From the NCBI RefSeq assembly GCF_001718195.1, contig NZ_MCNV01000021.1, positions 81,470 through 145,469 of the forward strand: DNA of 64,000 nt. The letters run 5' to 3'. Source of the DNA: Paraburkholderia nodosa. GTDB taxonomy: Bacteria; Pseudomonadota; Gammaproteobacteria; Burkholderiales; Burkholderiaceae. How positions within the stretch are numbered: position 1 is the stretch's first letter; every line of letters begins with the position of its first letter. This document shows, one piece after another, positions 43,271-51,732 of the stretch. The notes under the pieces were generated by a model. It made no database searches and was not told where the DNA came from. It saw only the letters and a list, made by a program, of their open reading frames with translations. The translations under genes and the position numbers were made by a program.

Positions 43271-44257
43271 ATGTCTGTGACCAGCAATGGTGCGGTGTTG
43301 GCCGAAGCATCACCCCACCTGACCCCAGACGGAAAAATCCTGCACGCTTGCAATCAGGAATTCAAAAGCAACTTCAATCTGCATCCGTTCAAATTCAATC
43401 ACCTGTTGCATGAAAGCGGCTTGTTCGAGATCCCAAGGATCGAGGAGGTCGCCCTGCGGATGCTTGAAAAGAATGGCAACGTCCGCGCGATCAACTTCAA
43501 GAATAGTTCGCCGGAATCCAGATTCAGCGCCATGCCGCATAGCACGCGGCTGAAAGAGGCGTTTGCGAGCGTTCACGAGAACGACTCCTGGATCAAACTC
43601 ACTCAGGTACACCTTTACGACGCGGACTACGCCCTTGTCCTCGACTCGATTACAGCCGAGCTCGAGGAGCTGTCCGATTATCCGCTGCGCAGCGACATCA
43701 CCCTGGTGACGATGACACTGTTGGTCTCCTCGCCAAAGATCTCGACACCCTTCCATATCGATCACGAAACCAACTTCCTTTTTCAGTTGCAGGGTTCAAA
43801 GGACGTCTGCCTTTTTCCGGCTACCGATCGCGAGCTGGTGCCCGACCAGGAGGTGGAGCGGTACTACGCCGGCAACTTCGAGGCCGCGCGCTATCGTCGT
43901 CAACTGCAGAGTCGCGGCACGATCTTCCGGCTCAACCCGGGCGAAGTGGTGCATCACCCCTCATTGGCGCCGCATTGGGTCAAGAACGACGACAACATTT
44001 CGGTGAGTATCAGCATCAACTACTGCATGAGGTCGCTCGAGCGACGTGCGCGGGTTTATCAGGCCAATTACGTTCTGCGCATGATGGGGCTGAAGCCGTT
44101 GCCGCCCGGCGTTTCACCGTTGCGCGACAGCTTGAAAAGAAAGGTCATCTCGACGCTGGAGCACCGCCATCCCAAAACGTTCGCGGAAGTCGTTCACTCG
44201 CCGGTGACCCGATTGAAGTCCCCGCTGAATGCGGTTCGGCGGCTGGTCAAACGCTGA
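43271..44257 (+). CDS. JmjC/cupin-8-type Fe(II)/2-oxoglutarate dioxygenase-like protein
   Basis: A 328-residue protein with a double-stranded beta-helix core. The iron-binding facial triad is visible as HID in TPFHIDHETNFLFQLQG (His162, Asp164) and the distal His235 in LAPHWVKND. The GSKDVCLFP strand follows the first motif, with a Lys in the usual 2-oxoglutarate region. Bacterial relatives hydroxylate amino acid side chains, peptides or proteins. As the last gene of the plus-strand NRPS block it could hydroxylate a carrier-bound or released intermediate; this is inference. The start at 43271 (MSVTSNGAVL) is preferred over an upstream frame from 43193, which has no ribosome-binding site. Soluble. 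Confidence 0.8.
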   Translation: MSVTSNGAVLAEASPHLTPDGKILHACNQEFKSNFNLHPFKFNHLLHESGLFEIPRIEEVALRMLEKNGNVRAINFKNSSPESRFSAMPHSTRLKEAFASVHENDSWIKLTQVHLYDADYALVLDSITAELEELSDYPLRSDITLVTMTLLVSSPKISTPFHIDHETNFLFQLQGSKDVCLFPATDRELVPDQEVERYYAGNFEAARYRRQLQSRGTIFRLNPGEVVHHPSLAPHWVKNDDNISVSISINYCMRSLERRARVYQANYVLRMMGLKPLPPGVSPLRDSLKRKVISTLEHRHPKTFAEVVHSPVTRLKSPLNAVRRLVKR

Positions 44258-44380
44258 ACGCTTGCGATTAAATCGTTACGCCAGTCGGGCACCGTATCGA
44301 ACCGGAAGACCGTAGTCGCTTCGATCGTAAGGACGAAGCCCTCCTCGGGCCCCGCGCCGTACCCAGGACGGACCACCGAC

Positions 44381-45457
44381 TCAGCCGATTCTCTCTACCA
44401 GTTCTCTCCAGCTAGCGAGTATGGGCTCGCGCGCAAAAGTGCGGAGATGCGCGCGCGCTTGGGAAATTCGCCGACTACGCTCCTCGCCAGACAGTTCGGC
44501 TAGCAAACGCATACCATACGCGATGGATTCCCGGGCTAGCGGATCAGCGCACAGCATTGCGTCCCCCCCCACTTCCGTCAGGATACTCGCGCGGGAAACC
44601 AGGCACGGCAAGTCATACTCGATCGCCTCTATCACTGGCATTCCGAATCCCTCCAGCAGACTCATCAGCACAAAACCGGATGCGTTGCGGTAGAGCCAAC
44701 GAAGCTCGTCATCCTGCGTATATCCCGGCATCACGACACCGGCAGATTGCCTGGCGAGTTCAATAGCGACGTCGGCACCAGGCTCGCGCCCGCCGACAAT
44801 GACGTACTGCCACCCCTTCTCCACAAGCCCGCTTGCCGAGAATGCCTCGATACAACGGGCCTGATTCTTACGGTTTCCGATACTCCCCACTGTCAAAAGA
44901 AAACGGGGCGAAACGCCCTTCACCGGACGCCCTTCCCCCTCCTTGACTCCCAAGCGGGTTGGAATATAGATGACGGTCGACGAGGCAAAGTCATCACCAT
45001 ATAGCTCATGAAATTCTCGCTGAGAGCTCTTGCTGACAAATACCATGTGAGGCTTCACCCTTCGGATCTGATCATAGGCCCGAAGGTATAAATCCTCCAC
45101 ACCCGGCGCGAAATATTGGGGGTGCGTGATCGGCCCCACATCGTGGCAAAGCACAACGTCCTGCGCTTCCAGACGATGGCGAACGACGCTTAATGGATCG
45201 AGATGCAGTGTAGGACGTGGATCGCGGATGACCGGCAAAAGCGAAACCAACCGCGAGCTATTTACCCTCGCAATGGTTTCCTCGTGGGTCAGCCTGCCCG
45301 CGATACGGCGCATCAAATCATTTCTTGGAAATTCGTGGAATCGTCCATAGTGGATACTCGCGACCCTGCTGCCAAGCGTCGAAATAATATCTTTGCCCAG
45401 AAATAGTTTGCCGGTTCGATCATTGAGCGCCAATGAGAAGTCGACACCGATAGACAT
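44381..45457 (-). CDS. Glycosyltransferase family 4 (GT-B)
   Basis: A 358-residue enzyme with the GT-B fold. The C-terminal nucleotide-sugar half shows LLTVGSIGNRKNQARCIEAF, PGYTQDDELRWLYRNA and LMSLLEGFGMPVIEAIEYDL, the last containing the E-x7-E element of GT4 enzymes. Start at 45457 (MSIGVDFSLALND) is supported by GGGGGG seven bases upstream; an alternative ATG lies at 45478. It is the last gene of the minus-strand polysaccharide run and converges on the JmjC gene with 123 nt between. Sugar specificity unknown. Confidence 0.88.
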   Translation of the reverse strand: MSIGVDFSLALNDRTGKLFLGKDIISTLGSRVASIHYGRFHEFPRNDLMRRIAGRLTHEETIARVNSSRLVSLLPVIRDPRPTLHLDPLSVVRHRLEAQDVVLCHDVGPITHPQYFAPGVEDLYLRAYDQIRRVKPHMVFVSKSSQREFHELYGDDFASSTVIYIPTRLGVKEGEGRPVKGVSPRFLLTVGSIGNRKNQARCIEAFSASGLVEKGWQYVIVGGREPGADVAIELARQSAGVVMPGYTQDDELRWLYRNASGFVLMSLLEGFGMPVIEAIEYDLPCLVSRASILTEVGGDAMLCADPLARESIAYGMRLLAELSGEERSRRISQARAHLRTFAREPILASWRELVERIG

Positions 45458-45490
45458 TGCTTGCCCCCCAAATCGCATTCTTTAATGAAA

Positions 45491-46597
45491 TCAGCCGGTC
45501 ACGGCTTTCACTGTCTCGAACAGGTCGCGCGCCGCGCGCTTCCATGTGAAGCCGCCCGCCTGGCGGCGCCCGGCGGATATCACGGATTGCCGGACTGCTT
45601 CGTCGTCGAGCACAGAGAGAATATTCATTCGCCACGCATCCGGGCTATGAGGGTCGGCATAAAGCGCAGCGTTTCCGCAAACTTCGGGAAGCGCGCCGAA
45701 GGGTGCGGCCACCACCGGACAGCCGAGCGCCATCGCTTCCAGCGGCGGCAAACCAAACCCTTCGGTTAGCGAGGGAAATGCAAGCGCGCCGGCATTGGTC
45801 AACAGTCCGACGAGCTCCGCATCGGTAATCCGGCCCGTAAATCGCACGTTGGGCGGGACGTCATGTCCGAGACTCTCGAAATCAGCTCGCGTCGCGCCGC
45901 CGAACAGCACGAGTGGGACGTGTCTCAGCTGTTCGCCCGCGAAAGCCTTGAGCAGTACGCCAATGTTCTTGTGCTTCTGGGTGTTCGCGAGCGCAACAAC
46001 ATAGCGCTTCGGATCGAGGCCCAACACCGCAATTCGCCTATCGTCTGGTCGGATCTGTAAGACGTGATCGCAGCCGTTGTGCACGACAACGATCTTGTCG
46101 GCGCGCGCAACGCCATAGTGCACGAGTTCTCTTTTGGAATACTCAGAAACGGTGAAGATGATCTTGTGCCGCTTCCCAATGAAAAAGAACAGAAACTTGT
46201 ACCAGAGCCGAAAAGACAGGGAGTACGATTCGGGCGCGGAATAGACTTGGGCATCGTGTATCAGCGTCGCCGAATTGCGATGGAGCAGCGGTCCGAGATT
46301 GCAGAGATTGAGAATGAAACCCTTTCTGCTCGCTAAGGGTAAATAAAACTGCTCCCACGCGATCTTGTGCATCCTGCGCGCCCACGGGCTCTCGCGAACG
46401 CAGGAAATATGGCGATAGGCTGGCACCTGCACGCCATTTCTGGCGACGACAGCGTAATCCATCCCATTTGCGGCTTGCGCGGCAATCAAGGCGTCGGTCG
46501 CTGCGATGAGCTCCTCGGCCACTTTGTGTACGCCCGTCGGCCCTGCCCCGAAGAACTTGCCGTTGAACGCTATCGTTTTCGACGCGATCCTTTTCAT
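45491..46597 (-). CDS. Glycosyltransferase family 4 (GT-B), paralog of the enzyme at 52938-54032
   Basis: A 368-residue GT-B enzyme. N-terminal AFNGKFFGAGPTGVHKVAEE and the middle FILNLCNLGPLLHRNSATLI match, position by position, the N-terminal half of the enzyme at 52938-54032, so the two are paralogs. The C-terminal half has ANTQKHKNIGVLLKAF and FPSLTEGFGLPPLEAMALGC (donor site with the E-x7-E element). Both resemble mannosyl- or rhamnosyltransferases of the WbaZ/WsaF kind, but sugar specificity cannot be given. Start at 46597 (MKRIASK) is preferred because GGGAA precedes it. Confidence 0.88.
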   Translation of the reverse strand: MKRIASKTIAFNGKFFGAGPTGVHKVAEELIAATDALIAAQAANGMDYAVVARNGVQVPAYRHISCVRESPWARRMHKIAWEQFYLPLASRKGFILNLCNLGPLLHRNSATLIHDAQVYSAPESYSLSFRLWYKFLFFFIGKRHKIIFTVSEYSKRELVHYGVARADKIVVVHNGCDHVLQIRPDDRRIAVLGLDPKRYVVALANTQKHKNIGVLLKAFAGEQLRHVPLVLFGGATRADFESLGHDVPPNVRFTGRITDAELVGLLTNAGALAFPSLTEGFGLPPLEAMALGCPVVAAPFGALPEVCGNAALYADPHSPDAWRMNILSVLDDEAVRQSVISAGRRQAGGFTWKRAARDLFETVKAVTG

Positions 46598-46875
46598 ACC
46601 ATTCCCGTGCACACAAGCGTCAGTCTTTCTCACATGAAGCCCCGCTGGCCCGCGGACTATGGCTAGAACGGTCGCCGCGAATCCTTCAGCGACGCCGCTG
46701 CCGACGTTACGCGCGACAACATACCTCCAGCCGGTATGCTATCGGCACAGCGAGCGCGGCACTGCTGGCTACCGCACGCTCACGTGCGCAGGCCCGCGCC
46801 GACGGTCATACGACCAAAGCCGATCCACACGTCCGCCGGCTTCGGTCTTGTGACAGGTAATTCCCGCACATCGGC

Positions 46876-47970
46876 TCATACAGGTGTATCAGCCGCCGTA
46901 CTATCGAGAATCGGTTTGACAGCGGAGCGGCCAAATCGGGAGATGAAAAAAGCTCGCAGGGGCGTATCGACGAAACGCATGATGAAGTAGCTACCCAGCA
47001 GGATCAGCGGGACAAACAAAGCGGCCTCGAGAAGCGGATCCTTCCGGTGCATCAGCTCCTGATAAATTCCATTGAGCCAGACAAATAGCGGGTAATGTAA
47101 CGCGTACACCGGATAGGACAGTTCGCCCAATACGAGTGCGGCGGTCCGTACCGGCCCCGCGAGCGCAAACGAGGAACCGCCGAGAATCAGCAACGGCATC
47201 ACCGCGGCAGCCCACAGCCACTGTACGAAGAAGGAAACCTGACCATTCCATCCCATGATCACGAGGGTCGCGACGGATGCCGGCAGGAAAAGCGATTTCC
47301 AGATCTTCAGCGAGAGCAACCCGAACTTCACATCCGTGTGATAAAGCAGGACGCCCAGATAATAGGCGCCAAATACGCGCGGGAAGCCGGAGAGGAAAGT
47401 CTGCGGCGTGTCGCCTCCCATTCCGAACACCGCGGTAAGCGCATAGCCTGTGAGCGCCACGACAAGTGCGAACTTCATTCCGTCGAACCGGCGCGTGAGC
47501 ATCCAGAAGAGATTGACGACCAGTTCGAGAAATAGCGTGTATTCGGGGCCGTTGAGCGGGAACACCTGCGGCCCGCCAATTGCGTGGGGAGCACCAAACG
47601 TCGGGATACACGAAAGACCGAAGAGCGTGGCGGCCGCAAGCCAGCCCGGATGAATGTCGGCGTCGTGAAGCAGAACCAGTCTCGCCGCCAGATACGATGC
47701 ACTCAACAGCGTTCCGATGCCTATCATCGGCATCAGCCGGATGAGTCTGATACGCGCGAAGAGCGCGCCGCCCATCCCTCTTTCGAATCGGCCCCGGTAG
47801 GCCACACACAGGACGTAGCCCGAGAGACCGAAAAAGAAGTCGACAGCAATGCCCGCGTTGGGGGCCAACCATGGAATCCCAAGCCAGTGATTGAGATGAA
47901 AGAGCAGGACCGATATGGCTGCAACGCCGCGCAGGCAATCGGGCACCGCCAAATGGGAATGTTTGTTCAT
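46876..47970 (-). CDS. Acyltransferase-3 family membrane O-acyltransferase
   Basis: A 364-residue inner-membrane protein with about ten helices. It starts DCLRGVAAISVLLFHLNHWL, containing the catalytic-type RGVA and the following H of the acyltransferase-3 family, and has VDFFFGLSGYVLC and ELSYPVYALHYPLFVW typical of OafA-like enzymes. These transfer acetyl or other acyl groups to surface glycans. It lies 18 nt after the upstream GT2 gene in the same operon. A decayed relative lies at 24500-24798. Confidence 0.92.
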   Translation of the reverse strand: MNKHSHLAVPDCLRGVAAISVLLFHLNHWLGIPWLAPNAGIAVDFFFGLSGYVLCVAYRGRFERGMGGALFARIRLIRLMPMIGIGTLLSASYLAARLVLLHDADIHPGWLAAATLFGLSCIPTFGAPHAIGGPQVFPLNGPEYTLFLELVVNLFWMLTRRFDGMKFALVVALTGYALTAVFGMGGDTPQTFLSGFPRVFGAYYLGVLLYHTDVKFGLLSLKIWKSLFLPASVATLVIMGWNGQVSFFVQWLWAAAVMPLLILGGSSFALAGPVRTAALVLGELSYPVYALHYPLFVWLNGIYQELMHRKDPLLEAALFVPLILLGSYFIMRFVDTPLRAFFISRFGRSAVKPILDSTAADTPV

Positions 47971-47988
47971 CGCAGTCGCCGGCAGTTT

Positions 47989-48885
47989 CTATAGAGTCTC
48001 GGGTCGCTCAGGTGTCAGCCTTCCTCGCAAAAAGTCCCATAAGCCGATCAAATTGCCTATTAGACGTCCGCGCCGGTCGATCCACGGCTCCGGCGCAACG
48101 CTTCGAACAATATTGCTCGCGACGTTGCGCACGACGTGATCGAGCGCGGGACGCAAAGGCATTGTTTTCTTTTTCACCAGGTAAAGCGGATTGATAACCT
48201 GCGAATACCCGAGTTTGCATCCGGACACCCGGCCGCGCTTGATGCCCAGATGCACCCCGAGCGCCGTATTGATTCGGACGACTAGCCCACCCCGATTCCA
48301 GATCTGTCCTCCGAAATCGCGGTCCTCCTGCCAGCCATAAAGGACGAGGCGCTCGTCAAAGCGAAGGCCAGCGATGCTGCTGGCCCGGAACGCCATATTG
48401 CATCCGTAGGGACCGCCTGTCGGCGTCACGACCAGGCCATCCGGAAGTTCGCCGATCCTGGTCACCATGGTTCGCCCCTCTTCAAAGGAATAACCCGGCC
48501 CATGGATGCCGTCGGCGATGACTGTCCCGGTAACACAGGCAATGGCGGGATCCCTGTCCAGCGCCTTCAACACTTCCGAAATCCACGCGCCATGCATCAG
48601 AAAGTCGTCGTCCAGGAAAATGACGACGTCGACGTCGTCGGGCACGTGGTTCAAGGCATGATTGCGTTGCGCGGTGAGCCCCGGCTTCCCTTTAAGCACG
48701 ACCAATCCGGGCTGGACCGCCAGATCGCCAACGTCCTCGTCCGTCACGCACGACACGATAATCAGATCGGGCCTTACCGTTTGCAGATCGACGAAGGCGA
48801 CAACGTGTTTAAGAAGCTCCGCGCGGCCACGCGTGGCGAAGATCAGGCAGATTCGCGGATCCTTGTTTAAGGAAGGTTGGCTCAT
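47989..48885 (-). CDS. Glycosyltransferase family 2
   Basis: A 298-residue GT-A enzyme starting MSQPSLNKDPRICLIFATRG. It shows LTAQRNHALNHVPDDVDVVI and FLDDDFLMHGAW, the acidic donor-binding motif, and GPYGCNMAFRASSI followed by YGWQEDRDFGGQIW, a typical acceptor-region block with an ED pair. AAGGTG precedes the ATG at 48885, favouring it over the frame extension to 48927. The C-terminal RPALDHVVRNVASNIVRS may be an amphipathic membrane-association helix. In the polysaccharide operon between wzx and the acyltransferase. Confidence 0.88.
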   Translation of the reverse strand: MSQPSLNKDPRICLIFATRGRAELLKHVVAFVDLQTVRPDLIIVSCVTDEDVGDLAVQPGLVVLKGKPGLTAQRNHALNHVPDDVDVVIFLDDDFLMHGAWISEVLKALDRDPAIACVTGTVIADGIHGPGYSFEEGRTMVTRIGELPDGLVVTPTGGPYGCNMAFRASSIAGLRFDERLVLYGWQEDRDFGGQIWNRGGLVVRINTALGVHLGIKRGRVSGCKLGYSQVINPLYLVKKKTMPLRPALDHVVRNVASNIVRSVAPEPWIDRRGRLIGNLIGLWDFLRGRLTPERPETL

Positions 48886-48976
48886 TTGCGTCACCTTGGT
48901 TATTCGTGAGCTGACGATCGAATCCATCAGGCGCCTCGTCGATCATTGCAGGATGTCTTGCGCACCGTAACCGCCG

Positions 48977-50275
48977 TTACTCGAGCCATCTGCTGAATCT
49001 CGCCTGCCACGAGACCCCTTCCTCGATTCCAAAAATATCGCGGATCAGGCCGGCTCGCCAGGTGCCGACGACCAGCATAAGCAGCAAGGAACCCTCCGCC
49101 AGCAAACGCGCCAACACCATGCCTGTCGCGCCCCAGTTGCCCGCAAGGGGAATGGCCGCAGCCAGATTCACCAGCGCGGCAGTCACACCGCTCAAGGCAA
49201 GGAGTTTTTCGAGTTTGCGGGGAATCAGGAAATACATGCCTAATACCCGCGTGCAAACGGCGAGTGGCAGCACGAGCACCATGATTTTCAGAATGGGCAC
49301 TGCGTGGCCGAATTCCGGCCCAAACAGGAGCGGTACGAGCCAATCGGCAAGCAATTTTGTGATGATCACCCCGGCTACCGCTCCGAGGAGAAAGATCGCA
49401 AAAGTCCGTCGAGCAATCAGATTAGCTCGCGCCTCATTACGGGTAACCAGATACATGACCTTGGGCGCCAGAATCTGGCTCGCGGGCGCCATGATGCTCA
49501 GCCCGGCAGAAACCAGGCGCTCCGAAAGACCGAAGGCACTTACCTCCGCGGGCGAGGCCAACAGCGACAATATATAGGTGGACGCTACGAGCACCAGGAC
49601 CGCCGTCCCACTGTAGATAAAGATAGTGGCCGATCGCTTGATCAAATTAATGGCCGCCCGCACGGACGCGATCACTCCGGTGTATTCCTTTCGGACAAGC
49701 CAATAGGCCAGTATCGTCTGGGCCAGATTGGAAGCGAAAATTACCGGGAAAACGCGGTCGATGTCAGCCGGTTTTCGAATGAAGGAAAACAGCAACGTAA
49801 GCGAAAGCATGAGCCCCAGCATTTCGATCATCACACTCGTTCTCGGGCGTCCCGTGCTGGTGAAATACCAGCCCAGATTGAAAGCGTTCAGCAGCCCCCC
49901 GACGACGACAAAAAAGCTCACACCGGGAACACCGGAAATCATTTCCGACCTGCAAGCCGCGATCGCGCCTATGATCAAGCCCGGAATACACAGCAGCAGC
50001 CGGGCCGTGAACTGATCCCGAAAAATGGAATCGCGCTCACCCATGTGTTCGGTATGGACGATATCCCGTCCCCCGATGGTGGAAAAGCCGAAATCGACGC
50101 ACAGCCAGATCGTGCTGGACAGCGACATCCCCGCTAGCACCACGGCGTAGCCGCTGGAACCGAGCACTCTTCCGTAATAAGGAACCAGGATGAGTGGATA
50201 GATGTACCGCACCACGTACGAGAAATAGACCGCTAGTAATTCGATTTTCGAAAACGACGCGTGAACTTTATTCAT
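48977..50275 (-). CDS. wzx: Wzx-type flippase (oligosaccharide repeat-unit exporter)
   Basis: A 432-residue polytopic membrane protein with 12-14 helices. The opening IELLAVYFSYVVRYIYPLIL followed by PYYGRVLGSSGY and LAGMSLSSTIWLCVDFGFST matches Wzx/RfbX flippases of the MOP superfamily, which move undecaprenyl-diphosphate-linked repeat units across the inner membrane. The ATG at 50275 overlaps the 3' end of wzy by 8 nt; the frame extension to 50356 lies within wzy and is unlikely. Function assigned by family and locus context. Confidence 0.88.
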   Translation of the reverse strand: MNKVHASFSKIELLAVYFSYVVRYIYPLILVPYYGRVLGSSGYAVVLAGMSLSSTIWLCVDFGFSTIGGRDIVHTEHMGERDSIFRDQFTARLLLCIPGLIIGAIAACRSEMISGVPGVSFFVVVGGLLNAFNLGWYFTSTGRPRTSVMIEMLGLMLSLTLLFSFIRKPADIDRVFPVIFASNLAQTILAYWLVRKEYTGVIASVRAAINLIKRSATIFIYSGTAVLVLVASTYILSLLASPAEVSAFGLSERLVSAGLSIMAPASQILAPKVMYLVTRNEARANLIARRTFAIFLLGAVAGVIITKLLADWLVPLLFGPEFGHAVPILKIMVLVLPLAVCTRVLGMYFLIPRKLEKLLALSGVTAALVNLAAAIPLAGNWGATGMVLARLLAEGSLLLMLVVGTWRAGLIRDIFGIEEGVSWQARFSRWLE

Positions 50276-51668
50276 GAGCCCCCCTGACAGCCCATGCGGC
50301 GCGCGCGGGCACACGTCGCGGCACACGTGCCGAGAGCGCGCCTGCTGCGGCCGCAAATATATAGAAACAAGTACCTAGCTCGAAAACGCTGAGCGAAGCC
50401 GACGCCACGATCAACGTAGAGATCATCGCGTGCCGCGCCGCATAGCAGACGGCCCTTTCCGTGAACGGGTAATGGGCAGGCACCGGCAACAGCAGTGACT
50501 TCCCAAGGAACATGCCGTAGCACACCACACCGACGACACCAAGGCTTGCCACCAGCACCACCAGAAAGCTCGACGCACGAATGCTTCCCAGCCCAACGCC
50601 TATTCCATACGTGTCGAAGAAGTTGGTGATACCTTGAGCATTCCAGCCCATTCGCTCGACACCGGAGTCGCTACCCGCCTTGCTCAGGACTGCGGCATCG
50701 ACGAAATCCCCGAGCACTTTCACCACCCCCGGCAGAAAGACGATCACGTAGAGCACGCCCAACAGACCCGCGCATGCCGAAATAACACATAGCCGTTGCT
50801 TGCGTACGGTGGCGAAACGCGAGATCACGGCGGGCCGACTGAAGAGCAGAATGAACTGATACGCACCTAACCCGACATACGCGGTTCCCGAAGTCGACAG
50901 AAGCAGGAGGCATCCCGTTGCAGTCGAAAGCGGGCCGGCCAGTTTCGGGCGATAGCCGACGAGCCAGAGATTCAGGCAAAAGACAAAGAGCGGCAGCGTA
51001 AACGCCGCAAAGCCGGAGGTTTCACTGAACGTGCCGCTGATGCGAACCAGACCGGCCATTTCCTGGCCGGTCAAATCGGCGAACTGCGCCGTCTTGATAG
51101 CGGAGAGGACGTCGAGGCCAGCCGCGTGCGCAGCGATATCGATCAGGCCGGCAAGCGTGTCTAGCGCGGCGAGCAGAAAAATGGCATTTGCGAGCGTCCT
51201 GTACACACCACGGTACTTGAGGAACGCGATCATGGAGCAATACACCACAACATCGGCGATGCAATAGATCGTCTGAGACAGATTGCCAGAGACAGGGCCA
51301 AGTGGCTGCAGTAGGATGAACTGGCTGCTGCGGTCGACAGGGAACACGAGTGTCGCGCCGCTCAGCAAACGCGGCAGCAGGATGGCACCCGTAACACCCC
51401 AGAGGCAGGTGCAGAGCAGCCAGAAGCCGGGCTTGCCTTGCGCGACCGCGTCAGCGAACCCCTTCCCGCCCACGAGATTGAACGCCCTGAGTGCGAAAAA
51501 CGCGAGAAAGACTTGTGCCGGCAAAATGCCGATGCCGCCCAGTCCGAGCGCGAGCGTACATCCGAACAGGGAAAACACCGCCATGCCGTAAATCGCGCCG
51601 CGATAGGACACGTAGAGCGCCGCCAGTCCGGCGACGAACACGATGACTCCGAATATCGTCAGTTCCAC
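50268..51668 (-). CDS. wzy: Wzy-type polysaccharide polymerase (O-antigen ligase family)
   Basis: A 466-residue protein with about 11-12 hydrophobic helices and a large periplasmic loop in the C-terminal half (residues about 310-350, SKAGSDSGVERMGWNAQGIT). SGTFSETSGFAAFTLPLFVF before it and LSTSGTAYVGLGAYQFILLF suit Wzy/WaaL-type enzymes, which are recognised by topology more than sequence. The start is uncertain: a GTG at 51668 with GGGGG upstream is preferred; an ATG at 51791 would overlap the preceding gene by 59 nt. It overlaps wzx, so the two are coupled. Confidence 0.82.
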   Translation of the reverse strand: MELTIFGVIVFVAGLAALYVSYRGAIYGMAVFSLFGCTLALGLGGIGILPAQVFLAFFALRAFNLVGGKGFADAVAQGKPGFWLLCTCLWGVTGAILLPRLLSGATLVFPVDRSSQFILLQPLGPVSGNLSQTIYCIADVVVYCSMIAFLKYRGVYRTLANAIFLLAALDTLAGLIDIAAHAAGLDVLSAIKTAQFADLTGQEMAGLVRISGTFSETSGFAAFTLPLFVFCLNLWLVGYRPKLAGPLSTATGCLLLLSTSGTAYVGLGAYQFILLFSRPAVISRFATVRKQRLCVISACAGLLGVLYVIVFLPGVVKVLGDFVDAAVLSKAGSDSGVERMGWNAQGITNFFDTYGIGVGLGSIRASSFLVVLVASLGVVGVVCYGMFLGKSLLLPVPAHYPFTERAVCYAARHAMISTLIVASASLSVFELGTCFYIFAAAAGALSARVPRRVPARAAWAVRGAHE

Positions 51669-51732
51669 TTGCCGAACCCCCCATCCGTTCACCCAACCTT
51701 GTTGCGTGAACGATGCCGTTATCGCGCCAAAC

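Noticed and set aside
48012..48194. Short frames inside the GT2 and acyltransferase genes
   Set aside because: Shadows without ribosome-binding sites or motifs.
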